From Ensifer sp. BR816 (GTDB lineage: Bacteria; Pseudomonadota; Alphaproteobacteria; Rhizobiales; Rhizobiaceae), in NCBI RefSeq assembly GCF_000378985.1, contig NZ_KB905370.1, positions 1,641,830 to 1,705,829 of the forward strand: 64,000 nt of DNA, given 5' to 3'. Positions within the stretch are counted from its first letter, which is position 1, and each line of letters begins with the position of its first letter. Below are positions 35,768-45,736 of this stretch, piece by piece. The notes below the pieces were generated by a model. The model made no database searches. It worked only from the letters and a program-made list of their open reading frames with translations, and was not told the DNA's origin. Both the position numbers and the translations under genes were made by a program.

Positions 35768-38700
35768 TTACAGCAAAATGCCTTCATGCGCGTTTTTTGT
35801 GACACTATTATTGACGCTGACGATCAACTCACCGGATTTTTTGTCGCGGCTGACGGAAATCCGGTGCGTCGCACCGTTCAGCCGAACCTCGGCGGAGTAG
35901 CCGTCCCAGTGTTCCGGCAAGACTGGCCGGATCGCCAGCCTCTCGCCGCGCTGGCGGATACCGAGGATGCCTTCCACGCCGGCGCGATAAAGCCAGCCCG
36001 CCGAGCCCGTGTACCAGGTCCAACCGCCGCGGCCGGCAAGCGCTCCCTCGCCATAGACATCGGCGGCGACGACGTAGGGCTCAACGCGGTAATGCTCCGC
36101 GTCGCTGCGACTCTGCGCATGCGAAATCGGGTTCAGCATCTGGAAGGCACGCCAGGCTTCCTCCGCCCGTCCCTGGGTGGCGAAGGCCAGCACGACCCAG
36201 GTAGCCGCGTGGGTATACTGGCCGCCATTCTCGCGGACGCCCGGCGGGTAGGACTTGATATAGCCGGGATCCTGCTTTGTCTTTTCGAGCGGCGGCGTGA
36301 AGAGCCGGACGATGCGCTTCTCCGGGTCGACCAGTTCCGCCATCACCGCATCCATGGCGCGCCGGGAACGCTCCGCGTCACCCTCGCCCGACAGCGTGCT
36401 CCACGACTGCGCGATCGAGTCGATCCGGCATTCGTTGCCTTCCGCCGAGCCGAGCGGCGTCCCGTCGTCATAGTAGCCGCGGCGATAATAGTCGCCGTCC
36501 CAGCCGGCCTCATCGAGCGCCCGCTTGACGATGTCGAGATGCGTTTCGAAGAGCGCGATGCGCGGCTGGTCCTTGCGCTCGCGCGCGTGCGGCAGGAAGG
36601 CGCGCAACGTACCGGCCAGGAACCAGCCGAGCCAGACGCTCGTACCCTCGCCCTCTTCGCCGACGCGGTTCATGCCGTCGTTCCAGTCGCCGCCGAGGAT
36701 CAGCGGCAGGCCGTTGGCCCCGGTGCGCTTGATGGCGAGTTCGAGCGCGCGGGCGCAATGCTCGTAGATGTCGGCCACCTCGTCGGCGATCTCCGGCGTG
36801 TAGAAGCTGTCGTGCTGTCCTTCTTCGAGCGCCGGCCCGACGATAAAGGGCAGCTTCTCGTCGAGAATGTCCTTTGTGCCGGTGACCACGCAATAATGCG
36901 CGACCGCATAGGCGAGCCAGACGACATCGTCGGAAATCATCGTGCGGACGCCGGAGCCGGAGCCCGGCAGCCACCAATGCTGCACGTCCCCTTCGACGAA
37001 CTGCCGGGAGGCGGCGTTGATAATTTGCGCCCGCGCCAGTTCCGGCCGGTGGGTGAGGAAGGCGAGCGTATCCTGCAACTGGTCGCGGAAGCCAAAGGCA
37101 CCGCTCGCCTGATAGAAGGCCGATCGGGCCATGATCCGGCAACCGAGCGCCTGGTAGGGCAGCCAATGGTTGACCATGTGGTTGAAGCCCGGGTCGGGCG
37201 TCTCGACCTTCACCACATCGGTGAACTCGCGCCAGAAGGTTCTTGACGCCTCCAGCACCTTGTCGAAGGCACCGGCGCGCAGTTCCGAGAGAATGCCCTC
37301 CACCTGATCGCTGCTGTCGGCATCGCCGAGGTAGAAGGTGATCTGCCGCTCGCTCCCCGGTTCGATGGCGAGATCCGTCGCCAGTGCCGCGCAGGGGTCG
37401 CCGTCCGTCTCGGTCGACCCGGAAAGCGCGGTGCCCGAGAGGACGGCCTCGGGGGCGAGGATCGCGCCATTCCGGCCGAGGAACTCCCGGCGGCTCGCCG
37501 TATGGCCCGCCGTCGCGCCATCGATGGCGAAGAAGGCGGTGCGGCCCGCATAGTCGATGCTGTAGGGATTGGTCGCCAGAAGCGCCTTCGCGGCTTCCTG
37601 CCATTCCGCCAGCACGAAGGGTGCCGTGCGGCTGCGATTGTTGCCGAGAACCCACTCGGCATAGCCATAGACGCGCAGCTTGCGGGCAGACGAACCGCGG
37701 TTACGGATCGTCAGCCGGACGAGCTTGGCCGGCAGCGACCTGTGCACCGTGTGGGTCGCTTCGATCTCGAGGTCGTCCTGCCTGCTTCGGAAGAGCGAAT
37801 AACCAAGGCCATGACGCGCTTCGAACAGCGCCGACTTGCGCCGCGAAAGGGCGGCGTGGGGCGTCAACACCGCACCGCTGGCAATGTCGCGGATAAAGAT
37901 CGCTTCGCCCGGCCGGTTGACGACGGTGTCGTTGGTCCAGGGGGTCAGCTGGTAGTCGCGCGAGTTGCGGCTCCAGGAGAAGCCTGCTCCCTCGGCCGAC
38001 ACATGGAAGCCGAAGGCCTCGTTGGAAATGACGTTGATCCACGGCTGAGGCGTCGCCTCGCCGCCACGCAGCCGCACGACATATTGGCGGCCCTCGTCGG
38101 CAAATCCGCCGAAACCGTTCCAGAATTCGAGGCCGTCACCAGAGACGGTCACTGCTGCCCCCGAGGCTCCATCCTGGATCACCGGCAGCATGCGAGTGCT
38201 CTCCTTCGCCTCGCCCGCAGGCTTTGCGTAAAGGGCAGTGGCGCGGGCGATCTGGTCGGTGATCGTGCCGTTGCGGGCGTGGAAGACGGCGCGCGATGCC
38301 GAGATCAGGGTCGACCAGGTCTCCGGCTCCATCAGGTCGCGCCTGACGGCGAATATGTGCTGGCGCGGGCCGTCCGAAAGCCCCCGCAGCCTCAGGTTCT
38401 CGCACATGGAATCGAGCGTGTGCTGCAGATCCTGCGCATAGGACGAAGCGCGCTCGTTGACGACCACCAGGTCGGCGGTGATGCCGCGGGCCCGCAGATA
38501 CTCCTGCGCGCGCAGCGCCTCGCGGGCGATGCCGAGGTCGCCGTCGTCATTGATCCTCAGGCAGAAGATCGGGAAGTCGCCGGAGATCGCCAGCGGCCAG
38601 AGCGCCGCCTGGGAGGCAAGGCCGCTCTTGACGCTCGCGGTATCGGCGCGAAGATGCATGTCCGGATAGACCAGATAGCGGCCGAGCATCTGGAAGCTCG

Positions 38701-41700
38701 CGGCTTCCTTAGAGGTGATCCCGACATGGCGCATCTGCACCTGGCTGCGGGTCCAGGCGTGGATCAGCTCGTGATTGAAAGTTTCCGGGTGGCGGTAGCG
38801 GTCGATCGCCCGGTCGACCGCTTCCCGGTCCGGGGCGGCGATCGTCCAGAAGATGACGCTCACCTTCTTGCCGGCCGGCACCCGCACCACGCGCCGAAGC
38901 GCCATGATCGGATCGAGCGTATAGCCGTCGGTGCCCGAAAGGCTGGCGCCCGTGTCGAAGGCGGCAGCCTCCGACAGCGTGCGGCCCTGGCCAAGGAAGC
39001 GGCGGCGGTCTGTTTCCGCCTGGGTGTGGCGGTCGCTGCCGGCATTGTCGGTGATCAGATGCGCGACCTCGATATCCGGGTCACCGGGACTGCGCTTGTT
39101 GCGCGACACCCGGATGACGTCGCCCTGCCGGCTGATCTCCGTGCGGATGAACATCTTCGAGAAGGCCGGATGCGCGCTGTCGGCGTCGTCATAGGCAAGC
39201 ACCGGCTCGGTATAGGAGGTGACCTCGATGAACCGGTCTTCCGTCCCCGTATTGAGCAGGATCACCCGGCGGCCTTCCGCGTCGTGTTCGGTGGCGACGA
39301 TGCATTCCACCTCGCTCGTGAGATCGCCGACGGTCTTGACGAACTCCGCCTTGTCGTCGCCGAAGCGGGTGAGCGTCGTCTCGCCCTCGGCACGCCGCGG
39401 CTCGGCGGTCGCCGACCACCAGTCGCCTGTGAGCGTGTCGCGCAGGAAGATGAACGTTCCCGTCCTGTCCTCCACCGGGTCCGGCTTCCAGCGGGTGACC
39501 GACTGGCCGTTCCAGCGCGCATAGCCGGCGCCGGTCGCCGTCAGCATGATCGAATAGTGGCCGTTCGACAGGAACACCGTCTCGCGGTCCTGCGACAGCG
39601 GCTCCTCGATGATCCGGACTTCCGGGCGCAGCAGGTCGGCCTGGCCCTTGCCGAGCGATTCCGGCTCGCGCTTGGCGGCCATCACCGGAATGTCGCGCGG
39701 CGCCTTCTCCTGCAAGAGGAGCTCGGCCGCCTCGATCACCGGATCGGCGTGGAACCATTCGCGCAATTGCCCATTGAAGACGACGTTTGCGACGGCTGCG
39801 ATCGACATGCCGTGATGGTGGGCATAGTAGTTGCGCACTACGGCGCATTTCTGCCCTTCGGGCACCCGCGTCGGCGTGAAATCCACCGCATCGTGATAGC
39901 CATAGGCACCCAGCGCCCCGACTTCCCGCAGCCGCTCCAGATTGGCGAGTGCCGACTTCGGATCGTACATGCAGGCGAGGATCGACGCGTAGGGCGCGAT
40001 CACCGCATTCTGGCCGAGGCCGCGTTTCAGGCCCAGCGTCGGCACGCCGAAATTGGTGTACTGGTAGGTCAACTCGTGGTCGCGCGCGTTGAAGGCGGCC
40101 TCGGAGATGCCCCAGGGGGTCCCGAGGCGCCGGCCATGGTTGATCTGCTCCTGCACCACCAGGTTGTTCGTCTGGTTGAGGATGCCGCCTTGGCGCTCCT
40201 GCATGACGAGCGGCGGCATCAGATATTCGAACATCGAGCCGGACCAGGAGACGAGCGCGCCGCGCGCGCCGATCGGCACGATCGGCCGTCCGAGCTTGTA
40301 CCAGTGCTCGGTCGGCAGGTCGCCCTTGGCGATCGCAAACAGGCTGGTCAACCGCGCTTCCGAGGCCAGGAGGTCGTAGCAGGCCTCGTCGAGTTCGTTG
40401 GCGTTCACCCGGTAGCCGATCGACAGCAGCCGCCGCTCCGGCCGGAACAGGAAGCTGAAGTCCATCGAGAAGGCGATGTCGCGGGCCCGGTCCTTCAGCA
40501 CCAGCAGGCGCTGGCGCAGCGAGTCGATCGCACCGAGATCGAAGACGCCGTCGGCGATATGCGCCTCGCAGGTCGCCACCAGCGCGCTCGCCCATTTCGC
40601 CACTTCGCCGCTCTGGGCGGTGCGGACCTCATGGTCGAGATTGACGGTCAGCTTGTGCATGTCGCGGGCAAGCACCGCCAGGTTGATCACCCGGATCGAG
40701 GCGAACTCGTGCTCGCGTTTGACCGCGGCGAGCGCGTTCTGGAAGCCGGCGATGCGCTCTTCGATCAGCCGCCTGAGCGGACGCACGGTCTTGCGGTCGT
40801 CCGGCAGTTCGTTCAGCACCTCGGAGAGAATCGCGGCGACGTCGCCGATCCCGTCGAGGTTGCCCTGGACATGGGCAGAGGGCGCCTCGGCCCATTCCCG
40901 GCACATGGAAGACACGGCGATCAGGTGCCCGGCGAGGTTGCCGCTGTCGACCGACGAGATGTAGCGCGGCTCCATAGTTTCGAGGCCGCGCGTGCGGTAC
41001 CAGTTGAACAGATGGCCACGATATTTGGGCATGCGATCGATCGTTGCGATCGTCTGCTCAAGCCGCGTGATCGTCTCCTCGAAGCCGATCCAGCCGAAGG
41101 AGCGCGCCGACATCGCCGACAGCAGATAGACACCGATATTCGTCGGCGAGGTGCGTTCCGCCAGGACCGGTTGCGGTGTTTCCTGGAAATTGTCCGGCGG
41201 CAGGAAGTTCTGCTCGGCCGTGACGAAAGCCTCGAAGTAGCGCCATGTCCGCCGAGCGATCTTGCGCATGTCGTCGATCGCCTCGTCCGAGACGACGAGC
41301 TGGTCTTCGGTTTCCGCAGACTGGCTGACGAACCATGCGACCGCCGGCGACGCCGCCCAGAGAAGGGCGAAGGGGATGCCGATGAAGGGCAGCCCGGTGT
41401 CGGAGACGGCGGCGAGCGCCAGCGAGACGAGAGAAAGCGCCGGCGCTGCCCACATGGCGCGGAAATAGTCGCCGATCGAGCCGTGGCCGGCGCTCTGGAC
41501 CTGCGCGGCCGTGCGCCATTCGAGCATCAGCTTGCGGCTGACGAAGGTGCGGTAGAGCGAGCGGACGATCGAGTCCGCCATCATCGCCGCATTGTGGGCG
41601 ATGAAGACGATGCGCAAGGCAACCTGGGCGTTGGCGGCACGGATGTCGGAAAGCACCGTGTGGATATGCGCGCGGGCGACGATATCGTTGCGTCGCGGCA

Positions 41701-44263
41701 TGATGCCGTTGATGAGCGACAGGGTCGGCGCGACGAAAAGGCTGAAGATCAGCACGATCTGCCAGATCAGCGCATCCGCCGGCTCCATGTAGTACCAGCC
41801 CATGACGGAGGCCGCGAGCCAGGCGACGGGGATCAACGAGCGGCGCAGGTTGTCGTACATCTTCCAGCGGCCGAGCATGGAAAGCCCGTTCGCCAGGCTG
41901 AAAATGTAAGGCAGGAGCTGCCAGTCGCCGCGCGCCCAGCGATGCTGGCGCGACATTTCCACCTCGTAGCGGGTGGGAAAGTCCTCGACGAGCTCGATGT
42001 CGGTGACCAGCGCGCAGCGCGCATAGGAGCCCTCGAGCAGGTCGTGGCTGAGCACGGCATTCTCTTCGATGCGGCCCTTGAGGGCGGCCTCGAAGGCATC
42101 GACGTGGTAGAGCCCCTTGCCGGTGAAGCTGCCTTCGCCGGTGATGTCCTGGTAGACGTCGGAAACGGTGAAGATATAGGGATCGATGCCGCGGTTGATC
42201 GAGTATATGCGCTGGAAGGCCGAGGCCTCGCTGCCCGTCGTCAGCGACGGCGTCACGCGCGGCTGCAGGAGGCTGTAGCCGGCGACGACGTTCTGGTTTT
42301 TCGGGTCGACGACCGGCCGGTTGATCGGGTGGTAGAGCTTGCCGACCAGCTTCGTCACCGCGTCGCGCATCAGGCGCGTGTCGGAATCGAGCGTCATGAC
42401 ATATTGCACGTCCGCCGGCACCGTGTTGGCGCCCTGGAGGAACGACGTGTCGCGATCGCCGCGCAAGAGGAGGTTGAGCTCATGCAGCTTGCCGCGCTTG
42501 CGCTCCCAGCCCATCCAGACGCCTTCGGCCTCGTTGAACAACCGCCGGCGGTGCAAGAGGAAGAAGCGCGTCCTGCCGTCATAGGCATAGCGTGCGGCGA
42601 GCGCGGCCACTTCGCGCTTGGCATATTCCAGCACGTCCGAATCGGCCGCCGTTTCCTCGAATTTGCTGTCGGCCCAGTCGCTCAACAGCGCGAAGGAGAT
42701 CTCGCCCCGCGGATTGGCGAGATAGTGAACCTCGAGATTGCGCACCAATTCGTCGACATGGTCGCGCTTGGCGATCAGGCACGGCACCACGACGAGCGTG
42801 CGGGCGTCCTCGGGGATGCCGTCGAGGAATTCGTAGCCGACGAGCCGCGACGGTTTGACGAAGAGCGTGATCAGCGTGTTGAACAGGCCCATCGCGCCTT
42901 CGGAGGCCGGCAGCGCGAAAAGCAAGAGCATGATCAGCTTCGCGCCGCTCGGAATGTCCATCGGGCTGACGAACACGTAGACGGCGATCATCGCCAGGAT
43001 GGTCAGGAGGATGTTCGGCCCGGCGATCGCAAACCAGTCGAGCTTGCGCACCAGGCGGATCATGCGCTGCAGCACCGACGGCGAATAGCCGATCCGCCTC
43101 TCCAGGTCCTTGCGCCGCTTGCCGACGAGGAAGGCGCCGACATTCGGCTCCTGCAGCGGCGCCTCGACCGCGGCGGCGGCCCGCGCCTCCTCGACCATCT
43201 CGATCGCCGTTTCGGTGACCTCATGCTCGCTGTAGCCGGACCGGCGGGCAAGCTTTTCGATCGTGTCCCGATACTTGTTGCGCGAGCCGAAATCGAGGGC
43301 CGAATAGTCGGAACCGTCGCGCAGCGTCGCGTCGATCCTGCTGACGCTCTCGAACCAGACGGCCCAGTCGGTGTCGTCGATTTCGCGCAGGCCGCGAATG
43401 ATGTTGCTCATCGTCGCATTGCCCGACGACAGGCGGTTCTGCTCGGCGACCAGCGCCTCCTCGACGTCGGTGCCGCGCTGCTCCAGCCTTTCCTCGATCC
43501 AGGCGATGACCGCGCCGGAGGTCTGCGAGCCGTCGCGCATGCGGTAGAGGAGCTGAGCGATGAAGGTATTGTCGGCGGCGAGCGCCTCCGAGTCCGCCAG
43601 CAGCGCCCGGCATCGATCCGGATCGCCGAGACGAATGATCTGGTCGGCGACCTCGTTCGCCTTGCGGCGCATGCCGCGCGAGCGCTCGACGCGGATCGCG
43701 ATGCGTCGAAGGTTCTCGATGAGCACGAAACGAAGGATCGACGGCAATGCCCACAGCTCGCCGATCTTTAAGGTCTCATGCTCCTGGAAGCCTTCGACCA
43801 TCGCGGTGATGGTCTCACGCGAAACCGTGCTGTGCGTGTGGGCCACGAAGAGCCAGGCCAGCGCCATTGTGCGCGGTATGGTCGTTCCGGAGACCGACAG
43901 CGTCGGCAATTGGCGGTAGAACCTGCGCGGAAAGTCGCGCCGGACCTCCTGGATCGCTTCCTCGACGACGTGGTGGTTGTCGAGCAGCCACTCCGCCGCC
44001 GGCGTGATCGAGGCGCCGGCTTCGACATCGGCGGCCGTCGCCCGGTAGACGCGGAAGATCTCCCTTTCATTCTCCCGGTGCCTGGTGCGGAACTCGAAGG
44101 GAAAGAATCCCGGCAGGGAGGCAACGCCGTTTAGCGCAAGCTCGGCCCCGCACGCCCTGAGGTCGTCGATCGAAAAATAGGTCGAGCGGATCGAATCGTT
44201 ATAATCGATTTGCTTCGCTTCCGTTTCGCGCGGTGTATTGGACGACGTCGTATGTTGGAGCAT
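35768..44263 (-). CDS. ndvB: cyclic beta-(1,2)-glucan synthetase NdvB
   Basis: Giant inner-membrane enzyme that primes, elongates and cyclises beta-1,2-glucan. 2831 aa from the start at 44263, matching the known rhizobial length of about 2830. The order is an N-terminal region with GT84-type glycosyltransferase (EFLDGIPEDARTLVVVPCL, LDSDTRLM, QQHRWARGDW-type R-W motif near residue 830), several membrane helices near 400-470 and 870-1000, and a large C-terminal GH94-like phosphorylase part (LILGGDWNDGMNRVG). The frame is open further upstream to 44389, and a Met at 44377 with a G-run before it is an alternative start. It lies downstream of the LysR gene on the same strand after a 467-bp gap. 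Confidence 0.96.
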   Translation of the reverse strand: MLQHTTSSNTPRETEAKQIDYNDSIRSTYFSIDDLRACGAELALNGVASLPGFFPFEFRTRHRENEREIFRVYRATAADVEAGASITPAAEWLLDNHHVVEEAIQEVRRDFPRRFYRQLPTLSVSGTTIPRTMALAWLFVAHTHSTVSRETITAMVEGFQEHETLKIGELWALPSILRFVLIENLRRIAIRVERSRGMRRKANEVADQIIRLGDPDRCRALLADSEALAADNTFIAQLLYRMRDGSQTSGAVIAWIEERLEQRGTDVEEALVAEQNRLSSGNATMSNIIRGLREIDDTDWAVWFESVSRIDATLRDGSDYSALDFGSRNKYRDTIEKLARRSGYSEHEVTETAIEMVEEARAAAAVEAPLQEPNVGAFLVGKRRKDLERRIGYSPSVLQRMIRLVRKLDWFAIAGPNILLTILAMIAVYVFVSPMDIPSGAKLIMLLLFALPASEGAMGLFNTLITLFVKPSRLVGYEFLDGIPEDARTLVVVPCLIAKRDHVDELVRNLEVHYLANPRGEISFALLSDWADSKFEETAADSDVLEYAKREVAALAARYAYDGRTRFFLLHRRRLFNEAEGVWMGWERKRGKLHELNLLLRGDRDTSFLQGANTVPADVQYVMTLDSDTRLMRDAVTKLVGKLYHPINRPVVDPKNQNVVAGYSLLQPRVTPSLTTGSEASAFQRIYSINRGIDPYIFTVSDVYQDITGEGSFTGKGLYHVDAFEAALKGRIEENAVLSHDLLEGSYARCALVTDIELVEDFPTRYEVEMSRQHRWARGDWQLLPYIFSLANGLSMLGRWKMYDNLRRSLIPVAWLAASVMGWYYMEPADALIWQIVLIFSLFVAPTLSLINGIMPRRNDIVARAHIHTVLSDIRAANAQVALRIVFIAHNAAMMADSIVRSLYRTFVSRKLMLEWRTAAQVQSAGHGSIGDYFRAMWAAPALSLVSLALAAVSDTGLPFIGIPFALLWAASPAVAWFVSQSAETEDQLVVSDEAIDDMRKIARRTWRYFEAFVTAEQNFLPPDNFQETPQPVLAERTSPTNIGVYLLSAMSARSFGWIGFEETITRLEQTIATIDRMPKYRGHLFNWYRTRGLETMEPRYISSVDSGNLAGHLIAVSSMCREWAEAPSAHVQGNLDGIGDVAAILSEVLNELPDDRKTVRPLRRLIEERIAGFQNALAAVKREHEFASIRVINLAVLARDMHKLTVNLDHEVRTAQSGEVAKWASALVATCEAHIADGVFDLGAIDSLRQRLLVLKDRARDIAFSMDFSFLFRPERRLLSIGYRVNANELDEACYDLLASEARLTSLFAIAKGDLPTEHWYKLGRPIVPIGARGALVSWSGSMFEYLMPPLVMQERQGGILNQTNNLVVQEQINHGRRLGTPWGISEAAFNARDHELTYQYTNFGVPTLGLKRGLGQNAVIAPYASILACMYDPKSALANLERLREVGALGAYGYHDAVDFTPTRVPEGQKCAVVRNYYAHHHGMSIAAVANVVFNGQLREWFHADPVIEAAELLLQEKAPRDIPVMAAKREPESLGKGQADLLRPEVRIIEEPLSQDRETVFLSNGHYSIMLTATGAGYARWNGQSVTRWKPDPVEDRTGTFIFLRDTLTGDWWSATAEPRRAEGETTLTRFGDDKAEFVKTVGDLTSEVECIVATEHDAEGRRVILLNTGTEDRFIEVTSYTEPVLAYDDADSAHPAFSKMFIRTEISRQGDVIRVSRNKRSPGDPDIEVAHLITDNAGSDRHTQAETDRRRFLGQGRTLSEAAAFDTGASLSGTDGYTLDPIMALRRVVRVPAGKKVSVIFWTIAAPDREAVDRAIDRYRHPETFNHELIHAWTRSQVQMRHVGITSKEAASFQMLGRYLVYPDMHLRADTASVKSGLASQAALWPLAISGDFPIFCLRINDDGDLGIAREALRAQEYLRARGITADLVVVNERASSYAQDLQHTLDSMCENLRLRGLSDGPRQHIFAVRRDLMEPETWSTLISASRAVFHARNGTITDQIARATALYAKPAGEAKESTRMLPVIQDGASGAAVTVSGDGLEFWNGFGGFADEGRQYVVRLRGGEATPQPWINVISNEAFGFHVSAEGAGFSWSRNSRDYQLTPWTNDTVVNRPGEAIFIRDIASGAVLTPHAALSRRKSALFEARHGLGYSLFRSRQDDLEIEATHTVHRSLPAKLVRLTIRNRGSSARKLRVYGYAEWVLGNNRSRTAPFVLAEWQEAAKALLATNPYSIDYAGRTAFFAIDGATAGHTASRREFLGRNGAILAPEAVLSGTALSGSTETDGDPCAALATDLAIEPGSERQITFYLGDADSSDQVEGILSELRAGAFDKVLEASRTFWREFTDVVKVETPDPGFNHMVNHWLPYQALGCRIMARSAFYQASGAFGFRDQLQDTLAFLTHRPELARAQIINAASRQFVEGDVQHWWLPGSGSGVRTMISDDVVWLAYAVAHYCVVTGTKDILDEKLPFIVGPALEEGQHDSFYTPEIADEVADIYEHCARALELAIKRTGANGLPLILGGDWNDGMNRVGEEGEGTSVWLGWFLAGTLRAFLPHARERKDQPRIALFETHLDIVKRALDEAGWDGDYYRRGYYDDGTPLGSAEGNECRIDSIAQSWSTLSGEGDAERSRRAMDAVMAELVDPEKRIVRLFTPPLEKTKQDPGYIKSYPPGVRENGGQYTHAATWVVLAFATQGRAEEAWRAFQMLNPISHAQSRSDAEHYRVEPYVVAADVYGEGALAGRGGWTWYTGSAGWLYRAGVEGILGIRQRGERLAIRPVLPEHWDGYSAEVRLNGATHRISVSRDKKSGELIVSVNNSVTKNAHEGILL

Positions 44264-44730
44264 GGGTATGGATTCTGGTTCCAACCGGGGTTGATCGGCC
44301 CGGTTCTCGTTGATCTGCCGAATTGGCTGCGGCCCTGAAGATCCAGGCGGCGCCGGCGCGTTTCTAGACACGGTCATGTGTCCCCCCATCAGCCCTCGTC
44401 ATCCTGGAGCCGGAAACCCGCGGGAGCGGGCGCCGGCCGGGACTTGGGGCTTAGAGATCGCAAGGCCGACGGCGCGTTGGATGTCACGGCGGCGTGATGC
44501 ATGAACGTGGCATTTTTTAGCCGTAGTGTCAGCGGCTTGCAAGGATTGCGAGCACCGTCTCGGACGATTTGCGCTGGCCTGCCGCGGCGGCCATGCGGCG
44601 CGGCCGCACGCTCCCGCAGCCTTGATGAATGCTTCCGTCAAATCCGGCCCCTTCCTGGTATGTGGCGACGCCGCGATCCCCAAGGAACCGCTGGACATGC
44701 CGCCGTCCACCCTCCCCGGCTGTATCTGTT
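44264..44730. other. ndvB upstream region
   Basis: 467 bp between the LysR stop and the ndvB start. It must hold the ndvB promoter and leader. No clear promoter, terminator or strong repeat was identified, apart from a short stem GACAC/GTGTC near 44367-44382. No credible gene was seen. Confidence 0.45.
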
Positions 44731-45624
44731 TCAGTCGACCTGCTCGCTGATCCATTCCCGGAACGCGCGGCTGATCGGGTTTTCCAGTTTGCCTTCCGGC
44801 ACGACGAGATAATAGCTGTTTTCCGTCTGCATCGGTCGATCGACTACAATCCGCAGCGTGCCTGCGGCCAGTTCCTGCTCGATCAGATAGCGGGGCAAAA
44901 GGGCAAAACCGAGACCTGCGGTCGCCGCTTCGATCACCATCGAGAATTGGTCGAAGCGGTTGCCCCGGTAGGCGCCATGGCTGTCGACACCGTTCGCGTC
45001 GAACCATTGCGCCCAGAGCTTCGGCCTCGTCGCCAGATGAAGCAGCGGCCCGCCGCCGATGTCGTCAGGCACCTCGGCCGCGTTTGCCGCAAGAAGCGCC
45101 GGGCTTGCGACCGGCACGATGACCTCGCTGCAGAGATAGCTGCAGATGGCGCGCGCCCAGACCGGCTGGCCGTAGTGAATTGCCAGGTCGAAATTCTGCT
45201 CGTCGAAATCGAACGGTGCGGAACGCGAGGCGATGTTGAGCACCGTACCGGGATGGCGTCTCAGGAAGTCGGGCAGGCGCGGCACCAGCCAGCGGCTGCC
45301 GAAGGTCGGCAGCGAAGCGACGGAAAGACTCGAATCGGCCCGTGCCGAGGCCATGGCGCGCACCATCAATTCCTCGGTCTGGTGTAAGAGGCGGCGGACC
45401 TCCGGCAGGAATTTCTGGCCCGCATCCGAGAGGATGACGCGCTGGCGCACCCGCTCGAAGAGCAGCACGCCCAATTGGGTTTCGAGATCCTTGATCTGCC
45501 GGCTGACGGCGCTTTGGGTGAGGTTGAGCTCGGCTGCGGCCTGGGTGAAGCTGCCGTGGCGCGCCGCGCATTCGAATGCCTGCAGCGTTGTCACGTCGGG
45601 AACCAATCGGCGGCTCAACTTCAT
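44731..45624 (-). CDS. LysR-family transcriptional regulator (GcvA-like)
   Basis: 297 aa. The N-terminal winged helix begins LVPDVTTLQAFECAARHGSF, then TQAAAELNLTQSAVSRQIKD, the standard LysR signature. The C-terminal effector domain contains LSVASLPTFGSRWLVPRLPD and FDLAIHYGQP, in the manner of the GcvA branch. It is divergent from the hglS operon across 112 bp, so it is the probable regulator of lysine/aminoadipate catabolism. The effector is unknown; 2-oxoadipate or aminoadipate are plausible. Confidence 0.91.
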   Translation of the reverse strand: MKLSRRLVPDVTTLQAFECAARHGSFTQAAAELNLTQSAVSRQIKDLETQLGVLLFERVRQRVILSDAGQKFLPEVRRLLHQTEELMVRAMASARADSSLSVASLPTFGSRWLVPRLPDFLRRHPGTVLNIASRSAPFDFDEQNFDLAIHYGQPVWARAICSYLCSEVIVPVASPALLAANAAEVPDDIGGGPLLHLATRPKLWAQWFDANGVDSHGAYRGNRFDQFSMVIEAATAGLGFALLPRYLIEQELAAGTLRIVVDRPMQTENSYYLVVPEGKLENPISRAFREWISEQVD

Positions 45625-45736
45625 TCCGGCCTCGCATCAACATAGTCAGAAGCAACGCGATCCAAGCCCGTCACCTTTCGATATGATCAGAATTAAGAAT
45701 GATCTTGTCGTCACCCTTAGCGCGAGGCGAGCCCCA

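Noticed and set aside
37502-43771. 2089-codon plus-strand open frame opposite ndvB
   Set aside because: Antisense shadow of ndvB; no domain or start signal supports it despite its size.
45233-45736. Upstream in-frame extension of hglS overlapping the LysR gene
   Set aside because: It overlaps the divergent regulator and its promoter, and the family start fits 45737.
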